A stretch of DNA of 32,504 nt from an uncultured Clostridia bacterium (GCA_946625545.1 CAMOTC010000009.1:1-32504), one strand, 5' to 3'. Shown: positions 1 to 11,897, counted from the stretch's first letter. The notes: generated from the letters alone by a model not told the origin. Numbers and translations: made by a program.

Positions 1-6
1 TTTTTT

Positions 7-1353
7 TCATCTTATTCTCAGTCCTTTCGGATAATGATTTTTGATCCTGCCGTCCACGGCTTTTCCTCCGCCGAGGGTGTGTCCGTTGACGCGCACCGCG
101 ACGTAGCCTTCCTTCGCCGATCTCGCGTCGATCTCGAGTCCCGTCAGATATTCTGTCACGCGGGGATCGTCGAGGGCGAGCTCTTCTGTATTATAAAATG
201 TGTCGCCGTAGGCGGTAAATAGGTTGTGGTGGGGGAGAAACTTGCCGCCCGAGAGTTCGCCGAGTCTGACTCCTTCGGAGAGATAGCGAAGGGGCAGGGT
301 GCGTGCGAGGGGATGGACGGCGTAGTAGTCCTCGCCTTGCTTATTGATGACGGGGATCTCTGCGGAGAGATTTCGGGAGAGAAAGTCGCGTACACGCCTC
401 TCCTCGTTGATCGAGACCTTCGGTGGAATGCTTTTTGTCGTGTAGATGCGTTCGCCCCTCTTTTCGAGCAGGGCGAAAAACTGTCCTTCGCCCGCTTCGA
501 TAAAAGGATAGAAGCGGCGGGCATTCGTTAGATCGAGCCCGCGGAGGGATATCCCGGGTGCGGTCGCGGCGAGGAGCGACTCTCGCGGCGGGAGCAAGCG
601 CATATCGTACTTTTCGATGAGATAGGCGACGATCTCCTCGTTCTCCTCGGGCGCATAGGTGCAGGTGGAGTAGAGGAGTCTCCCTCCTTTTTTCAGGGCG
701 GGCAGGACGTCCGATAGTATCTCCTTTTGCCGCTCGGCGTTCATCGCGTTGATATTCTCGTTCCACGCCGCCACCGCCTGCGGCTCCTTGCGAAACATTC
801 CCTCTCCGCTACAGGGAAGATCGGCGATGATCATATCAAAGCTCTCGGGAGTATAGCGAGCAAAGTCGCGCGGGGGAAGCGAGGTCACGGCGACGTTCGT
901 GAGTCCCATGCGTTCGACGTTTTGGAGTAAGATCTTCGCGCGGGAGAAGTTCACTTCGTTCGCGACGATAAAGGCGTCCTGTCCCGCCGTCAGTGCGGCG
1001 GCGATGGTCTTTCCTCCCGGAGCGGCGGCGACGTCGAGGACTCGACCCTTGATCTCGGGGAGCGCGGCGACCGAGCTCATCGCACCGGAGTCCTGCATAT
1101 AGTACAGCCCTGCGGCGTGGAGGGGATCTCCGCCCACCTTTTCCTCCGAGAGGAGTCGTCTCCCGATCTCGAGATAGGGGATCTTTCGTGTGGGGAGAGG
1201 AAAGAGAGCGTCAAAAGCATCCGTTTCTACCTTTGACGTATTTACGAGGAGACCTCTCGCGGGACCCTCCTCAAAGCTCGCCTCGTATCTCGGATAGTCG
1301 CTCCCGAGGAGGCGCTTCATTCTTTCCGCATAAGCGATGGGTAATATGATCAT
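7..1353 (-). CDS. rsmF: RsmF-type 16S rRNA m5C methyltransferase (NOL1/NOP2/Sun family)
   Basis: SAM-dependent enzyme that methylates a cytosine C5 in rRNA in the cytoplasm. The 448-residue protein has the N-terminal LPxxxxxRMKxLLG signature, a SAM-binding motif (VAAAPGGKT), the PCSGEGMFRK motif with one conserved Cys and the STCTYAPEENE motif with the second, as expected for the two-cysteine RNA m5C mechanism. A C-terminal extension of about 160 residues (GLRIR end) fits the RsmF/YebU-type PUA-like tail rather than the NusB head of RsmB. The start is chosen because the family motif begins within the first residues. No Shine-Dalgarno precedes it, and an extended -10 box lies six bases upstream, so a leaderless transcript is possible. 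An internal ATG at codon 12 preceded by GGAAAG is the alternative but would cut the conserved head. The stop lies seven bases from the window edge, so the gene is complete. The exact target cytosine is not predictable. Confidence 0.9.
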   Translation of the reverse strand: MIILPIAYAERMKRLLGSDYPRYEASFEEGPARGLLVNTSKVETDAFDALFPLPTRKIPYLEIGRRLLSEEKVGGDPLHAAGLYYMQDSGAMSSVAALPEIKGRVLDVAAAPGGKTIAAALTAGQDAFIVANEVNFSRAKILLQNVERMGLTNVAVTSLPPRDFARYTPESFDMIIADLPCSGEGMFRKEPQAVAAWNENINAMNAERQKEILSDVLPALKKGGRLLYSTCTYAPEENEEIVAYLIEKYDMRLLPPRESLLAATAPGISLRGLDLTNARRFYPFIEAGEGQFFALLEKRGERIYTTKSIPPKVSINEERRVRDFLSRNLSAEIPVINKQGEDYYAVHPLARTLPLRYLSEGVRLGELSGGKFLPHHNLFTAYGDTFYNTEELALDDPRVTEYLTGLEIDARSAKEGYVAVRVNGHTLGGGKAVDGRIKNHYPKGLRIR

Positions 1354-1359
1354 ATATGC

Positions 1360-1388
1360 ATATTAGCATAGTTCCCTCGCCTTTGCAA
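1360..1388 (-). promoter_or_regulatory. Candidate promoter of rsmF
   Basis: Reading the minus strand: TTGCAA, 17 bases, TAATAT, with TGC directly before the -10 (extended -10). The -10 ends six bases before the ATG, so the predicted transcription start falls on the start codon. Each hexamer matches the consensus at 4 of 6 positions, so this is moderate evidence. Confidence 0.5.
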
Positions 1389-1524
1389 GCGATGATCTTA
1401 TTTCGCACGCTCGGGGAGGGATCTTCGGAGAGGGAAATCGGCGTGAGATTGCTCCCTGCAAGCAGGCGCAGAAGGCAGGTGATTTTTTACGACAAGAGCC
1501 GATGCTTTTCGCCATTCTTTTCCC

Positions 1525-1554
1525 TTGCGCTAGGGAGAATGCGGGCTCTATAAT
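1525..1554 (+). promoter_or_regulatory. Sigma-A type promoter of the 1589 gene
   Basis: TTGCGC, an 18-base spacer and a perfect TATAAT, 34 bases upstream of the start codon. An imperfect inverted repeat (TCCCT/AGGGA) overlaps the -35 side. The rest of the divergent interval 1354-1588 shows nothing else I can support. Confidence 0.6.
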
Positions 1555-1588
1555 GTAGTCAATCACTTAGCTTATCGAGGTAAATGAA

Positions 1589-1921
1589 ATGAAGGAAAAT
1601 TCCGAACTCAAGAAACTCGCGCAATCGGCGAAAAACAGGTTGAAAAAGGGCTACTGGCAGGGCGCTTCGCCGGAGGAGATCGTCCCCACCCGCGCCGAAT
1701 CGGAGATCGGCTACGCCGCCGAGGAGGAGATGTACGCGAAGGTCCGGGAGATGCTGACCGCCGACGAATGCGTGATGGACCCGATCGGAAGGCTCATCGA
1801 CAGGAGCCGCTATCAACAGATGACCCAGCCCGAGCGCGACAGCTACGTCCTCGAGCTCGCAAAGATCTACGCACGGCTCAAGGAGCGCTTTTATCGGGAA
1901 AAGAGGAGACGCAATCAGTAA
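1589..1921 (+). CDS. Small hypothetical protein, 110 aa
   Basis: I do not recognise this family. The product is highly charged, largely helical by composition, with a basic head (KKLAQSAKNRLKKGYW) and a very basic tail (KERFYREKRRRNQ). There is no signal peptide, membrane segment, Cys pair or obvious helix-turn-helix. Codon usage matches the neighbours and a TATAAT promoter plus a GAGG ribosome site precede it, which supports a real gene. It stands alone between divergent rsmF and the rpiB promoter. The charge pattern would fit nucleic-acid or ribosome binding, but that is only a guess. Confidence 0.75.
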   Translation: MKENSELKKLAQSAKNRLKKGYWQGASPEEIVPTRAESEIGYAAEEEMYAKVREMLTADECVMDPIGRLIDRSRYQQMTQPERDSYVLELAKIYARLKERFYREKRRRNQ

Positions 1922-1943
1922 ACTCGCGTGTTCGGAATTTTAT

Positions 1944-1973
1944 TTGACATAGTGCGCATACGTAAGATATAAT
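1944..1973 (+). promoter_or_regulatory. Consensus promoter of the rpiB/V-ATPase operon
   Basis: Perfect TTGACA and TATAAT hexamers with an 18-base spacer, about 50 bases upstream of rpiB. This is the strongest promoter in the window and the only clear one before the V-ATPase genes. The rpiB ribosome site is a long GGGAGGAGG eight bases before the ATG. Confidence 0.85.
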
Positions 1974-2022
1974 TTCTACATAAATATTTAGCGCATTCGC
2001 GCGTAGGGAGGAGGTATCTTAT

Positions 2023-2466
2023 ATGCGTATCGCGATCGGTTGCGATCACGGCGGCATCGTCTTGAAGCCCGCCGTACTGGCATATCTCAAGGAAAAAGAC
2101 ATCGAAATCACCGATTTCGGCACCAATGACACCGCAAGCGTGGATTATCCCATCTATGCGAAAAAGGTCGCCGAGGCTGTTGCTTCGGGCGCGGCGGATA
2201 AGGGCATCCTTCTCTGCGGCACCGGTATCGGGATGTCCATCGCGGCGAATAAGGTGAAAGGCATCCGCGCGGCGGTCCTCTCGGACGAGTTTTCCGCGGC
2301 GGCGTGCTCCGCGCATAATAACGCGAATATCCTCTGTCTCGGCGGCAGAGTGGTCTCCCCCGAAAAGGCGGTAAAGCTCGTGGACCTCTGGCTCACCACC
2401 CCCTTTGAAGGAGACAGGCACAATAGACGTCTCCAGATCATCGCCGAGATGGACGAGAGGAAATAA
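2023..2466 (+). CDS. rpiB: Ribose-5-phosphate isomerase B
   Basis: Interconverts ribose 5-phosphate and ribulose 5-phosphate in the pentose phosphate pathway (RpiB/LacAB family). The 147-residue length is normal. Visible motifs: N-terminal IAIGCDHGG, the phosphate-binding loop CGTGIGMSIAANK containing the catalytic Cys65, and SAHNNAN containing His98, the ring-opening base of the family. The presence of this Cys favours RpiB over the LacA/LacB isomerases. It is the first gene after the consensus promoter, and its stop is separated by a single base from the next ATG, so it should be co-transcribed with the V-ATPase. There is no obvious metabolic link between the two. Confidence 0.95.
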   Translation: MRIAIGCDHGGIVLKPAVLAYLKEKDIEITDFGTNDTASVDYPIYAKKVAEAVASGAADKGILLCGTGIGMSIAANKVKGIRAAVLSDEFSAAACSAHNNANILCLGGRVVSPEKAVKLVDLWLTTPFEGDRHNRRLQIIAEMDERK

Positions 2467-2467
2467 T

Positions 2468-2780
2468 ATGCTGAAAGAAGTCATGGACGAGATCCTTTCT
2501 GCGGAGGCGCGTGCGACGGAGATCATCGCCGATGCTACTCTTCGCGCGAAGGAGATCCGTCAAGCGGGTGAGAAGGAGAGTTCTATGATCGTCGCCGAAG
2601 GAAAAAAGGCGGCGAGCGACCTTCTCGCTTCTTTAGAGAAAGAGACCGACCTCGCCGCAGCGGGCGAGGAGAGAGCCGTCCTCGAGAAGGGACAGCGTGA
2701 CGCGGCAGCGATCAAGAAGGGCGCGGAGGGGAGAGTCACCGACGCCGCCGAAAGTATCAAGGATCGTTTGCTCGAGAAGT

Positions 2781-2800
<20 letters not shown>
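2468..2800 (+). CDS. ntpF: V-type ATPase peripheral stalk coiled-coil subunit (NtpF / subunit H-G type)
   Basis: A 110-residue almost wholly helical protein rich in Ala, Glu, Lys and Arg with heptad-like spacing (SAEARATEIIADATLRAKEIRQ), the look of the short stalk subunit that pairs with subunit E in the V-ATPase stator. The ORF track starts it at 2405 inside rpiB. I choose ATG 2468 because GAGAGG precedes it, it begins directly after the rpiB stop, and MLKEVMDEIL aligns with the usual start of the family. Its last 20 bases overlap the start of the subunit I gene in another frame. Position as first gene before I-K-E-C matches ntpF of Enterococcus hirae. Confidence 0.85.
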
Positions 2801-5257
<2,457 letters not shown>

Positions 5258-5260
5258 GTT

Positions 5261-5833
5261 ATGGCAAAGCAGGAACTCATCGATAAGATCCTCTCGGACG
5301 CCGAAGCGCGCGCCCGTGAGATCATAGCCGAGGCAGAGGAAAAGTCGGCTCGCGCCGTAGCCGCCGCAGAGGAGGAGCGCTCCGCGCTTCTCGCCGGCGC
5401 GCGAAAGATGGCGTCTGCCGCCGCTCCCGAGGTCATCCGCAGGAGAAAGGCTATGGCGGAGCTCGAGGGGAGGAAACTCGTCCTCTCGGAGAAGCAATCC
5501 TTGATCAACGAGGCGTATCGCCGCGCTCTTATCGCGGTCAGAGAGAGCAAGCAGTACGAGGCTCTCCTCGTCAAGATGATTCTCTCCGTCGCGGAGGACG
5601 GCGACCAAGTGATCTTTGCCGCCGCGGACTATGATAAGATCGATCGCAAAAAGGTGCTCTCTCTGGCGATGAAGCAGGGGAATATCCGCCTGCAAGAGGC
5701 GGCAGAGAAAGGTGCTTTCAGCGGAGGGATCGTCCTCCGTGGAAAGGACTGTGACAAAAATCTCTCCCTCGAAGTGGAGCTCGATACCCTCCGTGCGGAG
5801 GAGAACGTGACGGCGAAAAAGCTGTTCTCCTAA
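5261..5833 (+). CDS. ntpE: V-type ATPase stalk subunit E
   Basis: 190 residues. The N-terminal ~100 residues form a long charged helix (DAEARAREIIAEAEEKS), followed by a small globular head ending in a FSGGIVLRGKD-like strand typical of subunit E. It pairs with NtpF as the peripheral stalk between the A/B head and subunit I. The gene begins three bases after the ntpK stop; the ribosome site is weak, so coupling to ntpK is likely. Confidence 0.9.
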   Translation: MAKQELIDKILSDAEARAREIIAEAEEKSARAVAAAEEERSALLAGARKMASAAAPEVIRRRKAMAELEGRKLVLSEKQSLINEAYRRALIAVRESKQYEALLVKMILSVAEDGDQVIFAAADYDKIDRKKVLSLAMKQGNIRLQEAAEKGAFSGGIVLRGKDCDKNLSLEVELDTLRAEENVTAKKLFS

Positions 5834-5835
5834 AG

Positions 5836-6792
5836 ATGAACGCAGGTCTTCTGTACCAAAATGCGAGAGTAAAGTCTCTCGAGATGAATCTCCTCGGAGC
5901 GGACCGCTTACAGCGTATTGCGGACGCAGGTTCCATCACGGAAGCGATGCGTCTCCTCGTCGAGGCGGGCTATCCCACGGCGGATAGCTATGACGAGATG
6001 CTCTCCGCGGCGGAGAAGGAGGCGGCTCGCCTCTTTAACGCCAATATGGCGGAGGGGTACGGCTTGGAGCTCTTCCTCGTGATCGCGGACTACCATAATG
6101 CAAAGGTCGCGGCGAAGGCGCACTACCTCGGCGGATCCAAGGACGGCTACAGACCCGAAGGGTCCCTCGCGATCTCTGCACTTGAGGAGGCTCTCGAAAA
6201 GGGCGAGTATAAAGCGCTCCCCGCAGGCGTCGGCGCCGCTTTCACAGCGCTTGACGGATTGAAGGCGAGAGAGTCTCTCCTCCCCTCCGACGTGGACTAC
6301 GCGCTCGACAGGGCGGCTTTTGAAGAGATCGCGCAGGGGAAAAAGAATGCGGCGAAGGTCATCGTGCGCTACTTTGATCTCCTCGCCGACTTAAAGAATA
6401 TCTCGGTCGCATACCGAGCCCATCGCGCGGGTTTTTCGCGTGAAAAAGCAAAGAATATGCTGCTCCCCGCAGGTACGCTCTCGGAGAGGGATCTCTTGAA
6501 GATCGCAGAGGGCGGAGAGGAGGCGGCGGAAAAGATGAAGGCGGACAGCGTCGTGCACGACGCGATCTCCTCTCTCAAAGAGGGACTCACCGCTTACGAA
6601 GTATTTACCGACAATGCGCTCCTGTCCCTTCTCAGGAAGGAGCGTTACGATATGTTCTCTCCCGCGCCCATCGCGGGGCTGTATATCGGCAAGCTGAGAG
6701 AGATCATGAACGTCAGACTCATCCTTGCCCGCATCGTGAACGGCGTGGATAAGGAAGTTATCAAATCGAGAATGAGGGAGTTATATGTCTGA
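5836..6792 (+). CDS. ntpC: V-type ATPase subunit C (AC39/d type)
   Basis: 318-residue helical protein that caps the K ring and docks the central stalk. It has the family start (YQNARVKSLEMNLL), a middle region (YFDLLADLKNISVAYRAHRAG) and the C-terminal IGKLREIMNVRLILARIVNG motif in which subunit C proteins end. Two bases separate it from ntpE and it overlaps ntpG by eight bases. Confidence 0.92.
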   Translation: MNAGLLYQNARVKSLEMNLLGADRLQRIADAGSITEAMRLLVEAGYPTADSYDEMLSAAEKEAARLFNANMAEGYGLELFLVIADYHNAKVAAKAHYLGGSKDGYRPEGSLAISALEEALEKGEYKALPAGVGAAFTALDGLKARESLLPSDVDYALDRAAFEEIAQGKKNAAKVIVRYFDLLADLKNISVAYRAHRAGFSREKAKNMLLPAGTLSERDLLKIAEGGEEAAEKMKADSVVHDAISSLKEGLTAYEVFTDNALLSLLRKERYDMFSPAPIAGLYIGKLREIMNVRLILARIVNGVDKEVIKSRMRELYV

Positions 6793-7117
6793 TAAAAGTA
6801 GTATCGCCGCGCTCGGAGATGCGGACACCGTCTTTGCCTTTAAGGCAGTCGGCGCAGACGCCTATCCCGTCATGGACGAGAAAGAGGCGAGGGAGAAACT
6901 CAGGATCCTCGCCCGCAATTACGACATTATATTTATCACCGAGCAGCTCGCGGAGAAGCTGCCCGATCTGATCGCACGCTACAAGACGCGTCCTTTCCCC
7001 GCCGTGATCCCGATGCCTTCCGCTTCGGGTAGCACGGGATACGGCAAGCGTTCGGTCAAGGAGGACGTCGAGAAGGCGATCGGTACGGATATATTGCAAG
7101 TAGAGGAGAAGAAATAA
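6785..7117 (+). CDS. ntpG: V-type ATPase central stalk subunit F (NtpG)
   Basis: 110-residue Rossmann-like subunit of the rotor stalk that partners with subunit D. Family features: [17 protein letters not shown] at the start, [11 protein letters not shown] in the centre and [17 protein letters not shown] near the end. It overlaps ntpC by eight bases and ntpA by one base (TAATG). Called subunit F in the general V-ATPase naming and NtpG in Enterococcus. Confidence 0.93.
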   Translation: MSDKSSIAALGDADTVFAFKAVGADAYPVMDEKEAREKLRILARNYDIIFITEQLAEKLPDLIARYKTRPFPAVIPMPSASGSTGYGKRSVKEDVEKAIGTDILQVEEKK

Positions 7118-8880
7118 TGACTAACGGTAGGATTATTAAAGTCGCGGGACCCTTGATCGTCGCTGAAAATATGCAGGACAGCAAGATGTACGACGTCGTG
7201 CGCGTAAGCCACGAAGGTCTGATCGGCGAGATCATCGAGCTCAGAGGAGATAAGGCGTCCATTCAGGTCTACGAGGAGACAGGCGGTCTCGGTGTGGGCG
7301 AGGAGGTCGTCTCCACGGGCGAACCCCTCTCCGTGGAGCTCGCTCCCGGACTCATCGAGAGTATATTCGACGGCATTCAGCGTCCTCTCGTCAAGATGCG
7401 CGACCTTTCGGGCGGCAGGATCGGGAGAGGTCTCCGGGTGGACGCTCTCGACCACGAGCGCAAGTGGGAGTTTGTCCCCCGCGTGAAAGTGGGCGACACC
7501 GTCGTCCCCGGCGACGTCCTCGGCGTCGTGAAGGAGAATACCTTGATCGATCATAAGATCCTCGTCCCCTTCGGCGTCTCGGGCAAGGTGAAGAGCATCG
7601 AGAGCGGCAGAAAGACCATCGTGGAGGATATCGCCGTCATCGAGACCGAGAAAGGAGACAAGGCGGTGCAGATGCTCAGGAAGTGGCCTGTGCGTCGTCC
7701 CCGTCCCATCAAGGAAAAGCTCTCTCCCTATATGCCGATGGTTACGGGTCAGCGCGTCATCGATACCCTTTTCCCCGTGGCGAAGGGCGGCGTGGCGGCG
7801 GTCCCCGGTCCTTTCGGCAGCGGCAAGACGGTCGTACAGCATCAGCTCGCGAAGTGGGCTGACGCAGACATCATCGTTTATATCGGATGCGGCGAACGCG
7901 GCAACGAGATGACCGACGTTTTGAATGAGTTTCCCGAGCTCATCGACCCGAAGTCGGGCGAGCCTTTGATGAAGAGGACGGTGCTCATCGCGAATACTTC
8001 GGATATGCCCGTCGCGGCGCGCGAAGCGTCCATCTATACCGGTATCACCATCGCGGAGTATTTCCGTGATATGGGCTATAACGTCGCCATCATGGCGGAC
8101 TCCACCTCGCGTTGGGCGGAGGCGCTCAGAGAGATGAGCGGCAGGTTGGAGGAGATGCCCGGTGAAGAGGGCTATCCCGCCTACCTTTCCAGCCGTCTCG
8201 CGGAGTTCTACGAGAGAGCGGGTATGGTGAAGGTGCTCGGCAAGGAGGACGTCACGGGTTCGGTCACGGCGATCGGCGCGGTCTCCCCTCCGGGCGGCGA
8301 CCTCTCGGAGCCTGTCTCTCAGGCGACGCTCCGTATCGTCAAGGTCTTCTGGGGTCTCTCCGCCCAGCTCGCGTATAAGAGACACTTCCCCGCGATCGAC
8401 TGGCTCACGAGTTACTCTCTCTACAGCGATAAGCTGAACCTTTGGTTTGATAAGAACGTGGACGCCGACTGGGAAAAGCAGCGTGCCGCGGCGATGCGCA
8501 TATTGCAGGAGGAGGCGTCGCTCGACGAGATCGTACGTCTCGTGGGTATGGACGCGCTGTCGCAGGAGGATAGACTCACGATGGAGACCGCGAAGGCCAT
8601 TCGTGAGGACTACTTGCACCAAAACGCATTCCATGAAGTGGATACTTTCGCTTCTTTGAAGAAACAGTACAAGATGCTCCGCTTGATCCTTCTCTCGGAT
8701 GAGCTCGGACGTGACGCACTCGCTCGCCGTGTGGACATCGAGGATATCCTCGCTCTCCCCGTCAGAGAGGAGATCGGCAGATCAAAGTATATCCCCGAGA
8801 CCGAGATGGACAAGCTGGATATGATCGAGAATAAGCTCAAGCAGGAGATGGCGGCGCTCATCTCCGAAGGAGAGATTTGA
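7117..8880 (+). CDS. ntpA: V-type ATPase catalytic subunit A
   Basis: 587 residues, normal length. The nucleotide-binding P-loop GPFGSGKT lies at residues 231-238, and [12 protein letters not shown] carries the catalytic Glu. The large non-homologous insert typical of A subunits lies between about residues 110 and 200. ATP hydrolysis or synthesis takes place here at the A/B interface. The start codon shares one base with the ntpG stop, and GAGGAGAA gives a good ribosome site. The 551-aa minus-strand ORF across it is a shadow. Confidence 0.98.
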   Translation: MTNGRIIKVAGPLIVAENMQDSKMYDVVRVSHEGLIGEIIELRGDKASIQVYEETGGLGVGEEVVSTGEPLSVELAPGLIESIFDGIQRPLVKMRDLSGGRIGRGLRVDALDHERKWEFVPRVKVGDTVVPGDVLGVVKENTLIDHKILVPFGVSGKVKSIESGRKTIVEDIAVIETEKGDKAVQMLRKWPVRRPRPIKEKLSPYMPMVTGQRVIDTLFPVAKGGVAAVPGPFGSGKTVVQHQLAKWADADIIVYIGCGERGNEMTDVLNEFPELIDPKSGEPLMKRTVLIANTSDMPVAAREASIYTGITIAEYFRDMGYNVAIMADSTSRWAEALREMSGRLEEMPGEEGYPAYLSSRLAEFYERAGMVKVLGKEDVTGSVTAIGAVSPPGGDLSEPVSQATLRIVKVFWGLSAQLAYKRHFPAIDWLTSYSLYSDKLNLWFDKNVDADWEKQRAAAMRILQEEASLDEIVRLVGMDALSQEDRLTMETAKAIREDYLHQNAFHEVDTFASLKKQYKMLRLILLSDELGRDALARRVDIEDILALPVREEIGRSKYIPETEMDKLDMIENKLKQEMAALISEGEI

Positions 8881-8881
8881 T

Positions 8882-10264
8882 ATGGTAAAGGAATACAGGA
8901 CGATCCGTGAAGTCGTAGGCCCCTTGATGCTCGTGGAGAATGTCAGCGGCGTCACCTACAATGAGCTCGTGGAGATCCGTCAGGAGGACGGCGACGTCCG
9001 CCGCGGCAAGGTGCTCGAGGTGATGAACGATAAGGCGCTCGTGCAGCTCTTTGAAAATTCGCAGGGGCTGAAGATCAGCACCTCCAAGGCGCGCTTCCTC
9101 GGCAAGAGTATGGAGCTCGGCGTCTCCGCCGATATGCTCGGCAGGGTCTTTGACGGTATCGGCAGGACCAAGGACGGCGGCCCCGATATCCTCGCGGAGA
9201 AGTATCTCGATATCAATGGTCAGCCCATCAACCCCACCGCGCGTGACTATCCCGACGAGTTTATCCAGACGGGCGTCTCGGCGATCGACGGCTTAAATAC
9301 CCTCGTCAGAGGACAGAAACTCCCCGTTTTCAGCGCGTCGGGTCTCCCGCACGCAAATCTCGCGGCGCAGATCGCGCGTCAGGCAAAGGTATTAGGTGAC
9401 GAAGGGAACTTCGCCGTCGTCTTTGCCGCCGTGGGTATCACCTTTGAGGAGGCGGACTTCTTTATTCAGGACTTCAAGAGGACGGGAGCGATCGACCGCA
9501 CCGTGCTCTTTATGAACCTCGCGAACGACCCCGCCATCGAGCGTATCGCCACCCCGCGTATGGCGCTGACGGCGGCGGAATATCTCGCCTTTGACAAGGG
9601 TATGCACGTCCTCGTCATCATCACCGATATCACCAATTACGCCGAGGCGCTCCGCGAAGTGTCCGCCGCGCGTAAGGAAGTCCCCGGCAGACGCGGCTAT
9701 CCCGGCTACCTCTATACCGACCTTGCCACGATGTACGAGAGGGCAGGTAGGCTCAAGGGGAGCAAGGGTTCCATCACGATGATCCCCATCTTGACGATGC
9801 CCGAGGACGATAAGACCCACCCCATCCCCGACCTTACGGGATACATCACCGAGGGACAGATCATTCTCTCGCGTGAATTGCATAAGCGCGGTATCGTCCC
9901 CCCGGTGGACGTCCTTCCCTCTCTTTCCCGTCTGAAGGATAAGGGTATCGGCAAGGGCAAGACCCGCGAGGATCACGCCGACACGATGAATCAGCTCTTT
10001 GCCTGCTACGCACGCGGCAAGGAGTGCAAGGAGCTCGCCGCCATTCTCGGCGACGCCGCTCTGACCGAGGTGGATAAGCTGTACGCAAAATTTGCGGGCG
10101 AGTTTGAGAAGCGCTACGTCTCGCAGGGTTTTGAGAGAAATCGCTCCATCGAGGAGACCCTCGATATCGGTTGGGAGCTTCTCGGCATCCTGCCGCGCTC
10201 CGAACTCAAGCGTATCAAGGACGCCTATCTCGATAAGTACTACAAGAAGGCAGAGGAGAAGTAA
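8882..10264 (+). CDS. ntpB: V-type ATPase regulatory subunit B
   Basis: 460 residues. Related to subunit A but with a degenerate P-loop ([18 protein letters not shown]), as expected for the non-catalytic partner. [22 protein letters not shown] is the standard B-subunit signature. One base separates it from ntpA; its stop overlaps the next ATG by one base. Confidence 0.98.
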   Translation: MVKEYRTIREVVGPLMLVENVSGVTYNELVEIRQEDGDVRRGKVLEVMNDKALVQLFENSQGLKISTSKARFLGKSMELGVSADMLGRVFDGIGRTKDGGPDILAEKYLDINGQPINPTARDYPDEFIQTGVSAIDGLNTLVRGQKLPVFSASGLPHANLAAQIARQAKVLGDEGNFAVVFAAVGITFEEADFFIQDFKRTGAIDRTVLFMNLANDPAIERIATPRMALTAAEYLAFDKGMHVLVIITDITNYAEALREVSAARKEVPGRRGYPGYLYTDLATMYERAGRLKGSKGSITMIPILTMPEDDKTHPIPDLTGYITEGQIILSRELHKRGIVPPVDVLPSLSRLKDKGIGKGKTREDHADTMNQLFACYARGKECKELAAILGDAALTEVDKLYAKFAGEFEKRYVSQGFERNRSIEETLDIGWELLGILPRSELKRIKDAYLDKYYKKAEEK

Positions 10265-10896
10265 TGGCAGTCATGCGGGTAAACCCCACGCGTATGGAAT
10301 TGACCCGCCTGAAGGGCAGGCTCAAGACCGCGACGAGGGGACACAAATTACTCAAGGATAAGTCGGACGAGATGATACGGCAGTTTATGCTGCTCATTCG
10401 CCGAAATCTCGCCTTGCGCGAGGAGGTCGAACGCGAGCTTCGCTCGGTGCTCGGCTCATTTATGCTCGCGAAAGCGGTGTCTTCCCCCGCCGACCTCGAG
10501 GAGGCTGTCGCCGTCCCCGGCAAGAAGATCAGGATCAAGTCGGGCTCAAAGAACGTGATGAGCGTCGAGGTCCCCGCCTTTATCGTGGATAGGAGCGAGA
10601 AGGGGGAGGACTATCCTTACGGCTTCGCGTCCGTCACGGGCGAACTCGACTCCTGCATCGGCGCGATGGGGGATCTCTTGCCCAAGATGATCGAGCTCGC
10701 CGAGGTGGAGAAGAGCTGTAATATGCTCGCCGACGAGATCGAGAAGAATAGGAGACGCGTCAATGCCCTAGAGTACGTGATGATCCCCGAGTTTCAGGAG
10801 ACCATCAAGTATATCACGATGAAACTCGACGAAGCCGAGAGGGCAAATACCATACGACTGATGAAGGTCAAATCCATGATCGAGGGTCGGAAATGA
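10264..10896 (+). CDS. ntpD: V-type ATPase central shaft subunit D
   Basis: 210 residues. Long antiparallel helices at both ends with the family start (VNPTRMELTRLKGRLKTATRGHKLLKDK) and end (RRRVNALEYVMIP plus a helical tail). It forms the rotating shaft inside the A3B3 head. It closes the V-ATPase set and overlaps the following esterase gene by ATGA. No terminator separates them. Confidence 0.96.
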   Translation: MAVMRVNPTRMELTRLKGRLKTATRGHKLLKDKSDEMIRQFMLLIRRNLALREEVERELRSVLGSFMLAKAVSSPADLEEAVAVPGKKIRIKSGSKNVMSVEVPAFIVDRSEKGEDYPYGFASVTGELDSCIGAMGDLLPKMIELAEVEKSCNMLADEIEKNRRRVNALEYVMIPEFQETIKYITMKLDEAERANTIRLMKVKSMIEGRK

Positions 10897-11897
10897 CGGA
10901 GATAAGATCCACACTGCTCGAACACATATTCCAATGCGAAGGTAGGCGTTACGTGAAAAACGGGCGCCTGTTTTTGAACGCCTCGGGTGCGAGCCTCAAG
11001 GGACGTTTTAGGGGAGAGCGTCTCTCTTTGAACCTCTTTTCCGAGCCTACCGTCAAGGGGCGGAACGCCTATATCCGTTTGACTATGGACGGCGCGCGTC
11101 GCCGCGTCCGATTGCCTGTCGGGGAAAAGGTGCTTTCCTTTTCTTTCCCCGCGGGTGAGCATACCTTCGAGCTCATTAAACTCAACGAATCGGAGAGTAA
11201 TTCTCTCGCCCTTATCTCGGCGACCACCGACGGCGAGTTTCTGCCCGTCATAGAGGGCGAAAAACCGAAAATAGAGTTTATCGGCGACTCCATCACGACG
11301 GGCTTCGGCGTGCGTGCGAAAAGGGCGGACGAGGAGTACACGACCGCCACGCAGGACGTGACTCTCGCCTATTCCTATTCTACCGCTCGCGCCTTAAATG
11401 CCGAGATGGAGATCTGTGCCGCGAGCGGATGGGGACTGTATAAGTCCAAGTATGCGGAGAACGCCGTTCCCGACTTTTACGAGAATATCGACCTCACGCG
11501 CAATAGAGAAAAGTACGACTTCTCTTTCCGTCCCGACGTCATCGTCCTCGCCCTCTGCACCAACGACTTTTCCTATCTCGCCGACCTCGCGGGGGAGGAA
11601 AGGGAAAGGGAATACGCCACTCTCAAGCGGAAGTCGATCGCTTTTATAAAGAAGTTATTACAGCGCGCTCCCGTCGTATGGGTGTACGGCTTCAGCGGCT
11701 CGGAGAGTCAAAAGGGTCTCCCCGCCTTTATCGAGGAAGTTTGGCTCGAAACGGAGTGCTCTAACTTCTATACCTTGCAGGTCAAGGACTCGCACTCATT
11801 GAATGATATTTGCGCGGGACACCCGGGGAGAAGGACGCACAAGCTTGCTTCGCGCCGGCTTGCGCGCTTTTTGCGCTCCCTTATAGGCAGCGTATAA
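10893..11897 (+). CDS. SGNH/GDSL hydrolase with CE2-like N-terminal domain
   Basis: 334 residues. Residues about 1-120 look like the beta-sandwich head of CE2-type carbohydrate esterases (paired strands around LNLFSEPTVKGRNAYIRLTMDG); the rest is an SGNH hydrolase. Block I is IEFIGDSITTGFG with the nucleophile Ser133, block II is ASGWG, block III is LCTND with Asn224, and block V is AGHPG with His310. The residue three before His310 is Cys307, not the canonical Asp, so a Ser-His dyad as described for some CE2 enzymes is possible. No signal peptide is visible, so the enzyme seems cytoplasmic and may remove acetyl groups from imported glycosides. Its ATG lies in the stop of ntpD, which makes it a coupled tenth member after the nine V-ATPase genes. 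Confidence 0.85.
   Translation: MTEIRSTLLEHIFQCEGRRYVKNGRLFLNASGASLKGRFRGERLSLNLFSEPTVKGRNAYIRLTMDGARRRVRLPVGEKVLSFSFPAGEHTFELIKLNESESNSLALISATTDGEFLPVIEGEKPKIEFIGDSITTGFGVRAKRADEEYTTATQDVTLAYSYSTARALNAEMEICAASGWGLYKSKYAENAVPDFYENIDLTRNREKYDFSFRPDVIVLALCTNDFSYLADLAGEEREREYATLKRKSIAFIKKLLQRAPVVWVYGFSGSESQKGLPAFIEEVWLETECSNFYTLQVKDSHSLNDICAGHPGRRTHKLASRRLARFLRSLIGSV

Noticed and set aside
2697-2780. Upstream extension of subunit I
   Set aside because: It reads through ntpF in another frame, and MALLPFKKLTLIA at 2781 is the usual start of the family.
6979-8634. 551-aa minus-strand ORF
   Set aside because: It lies antisense to ntpA, is rich in His/Arg/Asp as shadows of GC-rich genes are, and has no recognisable domain.
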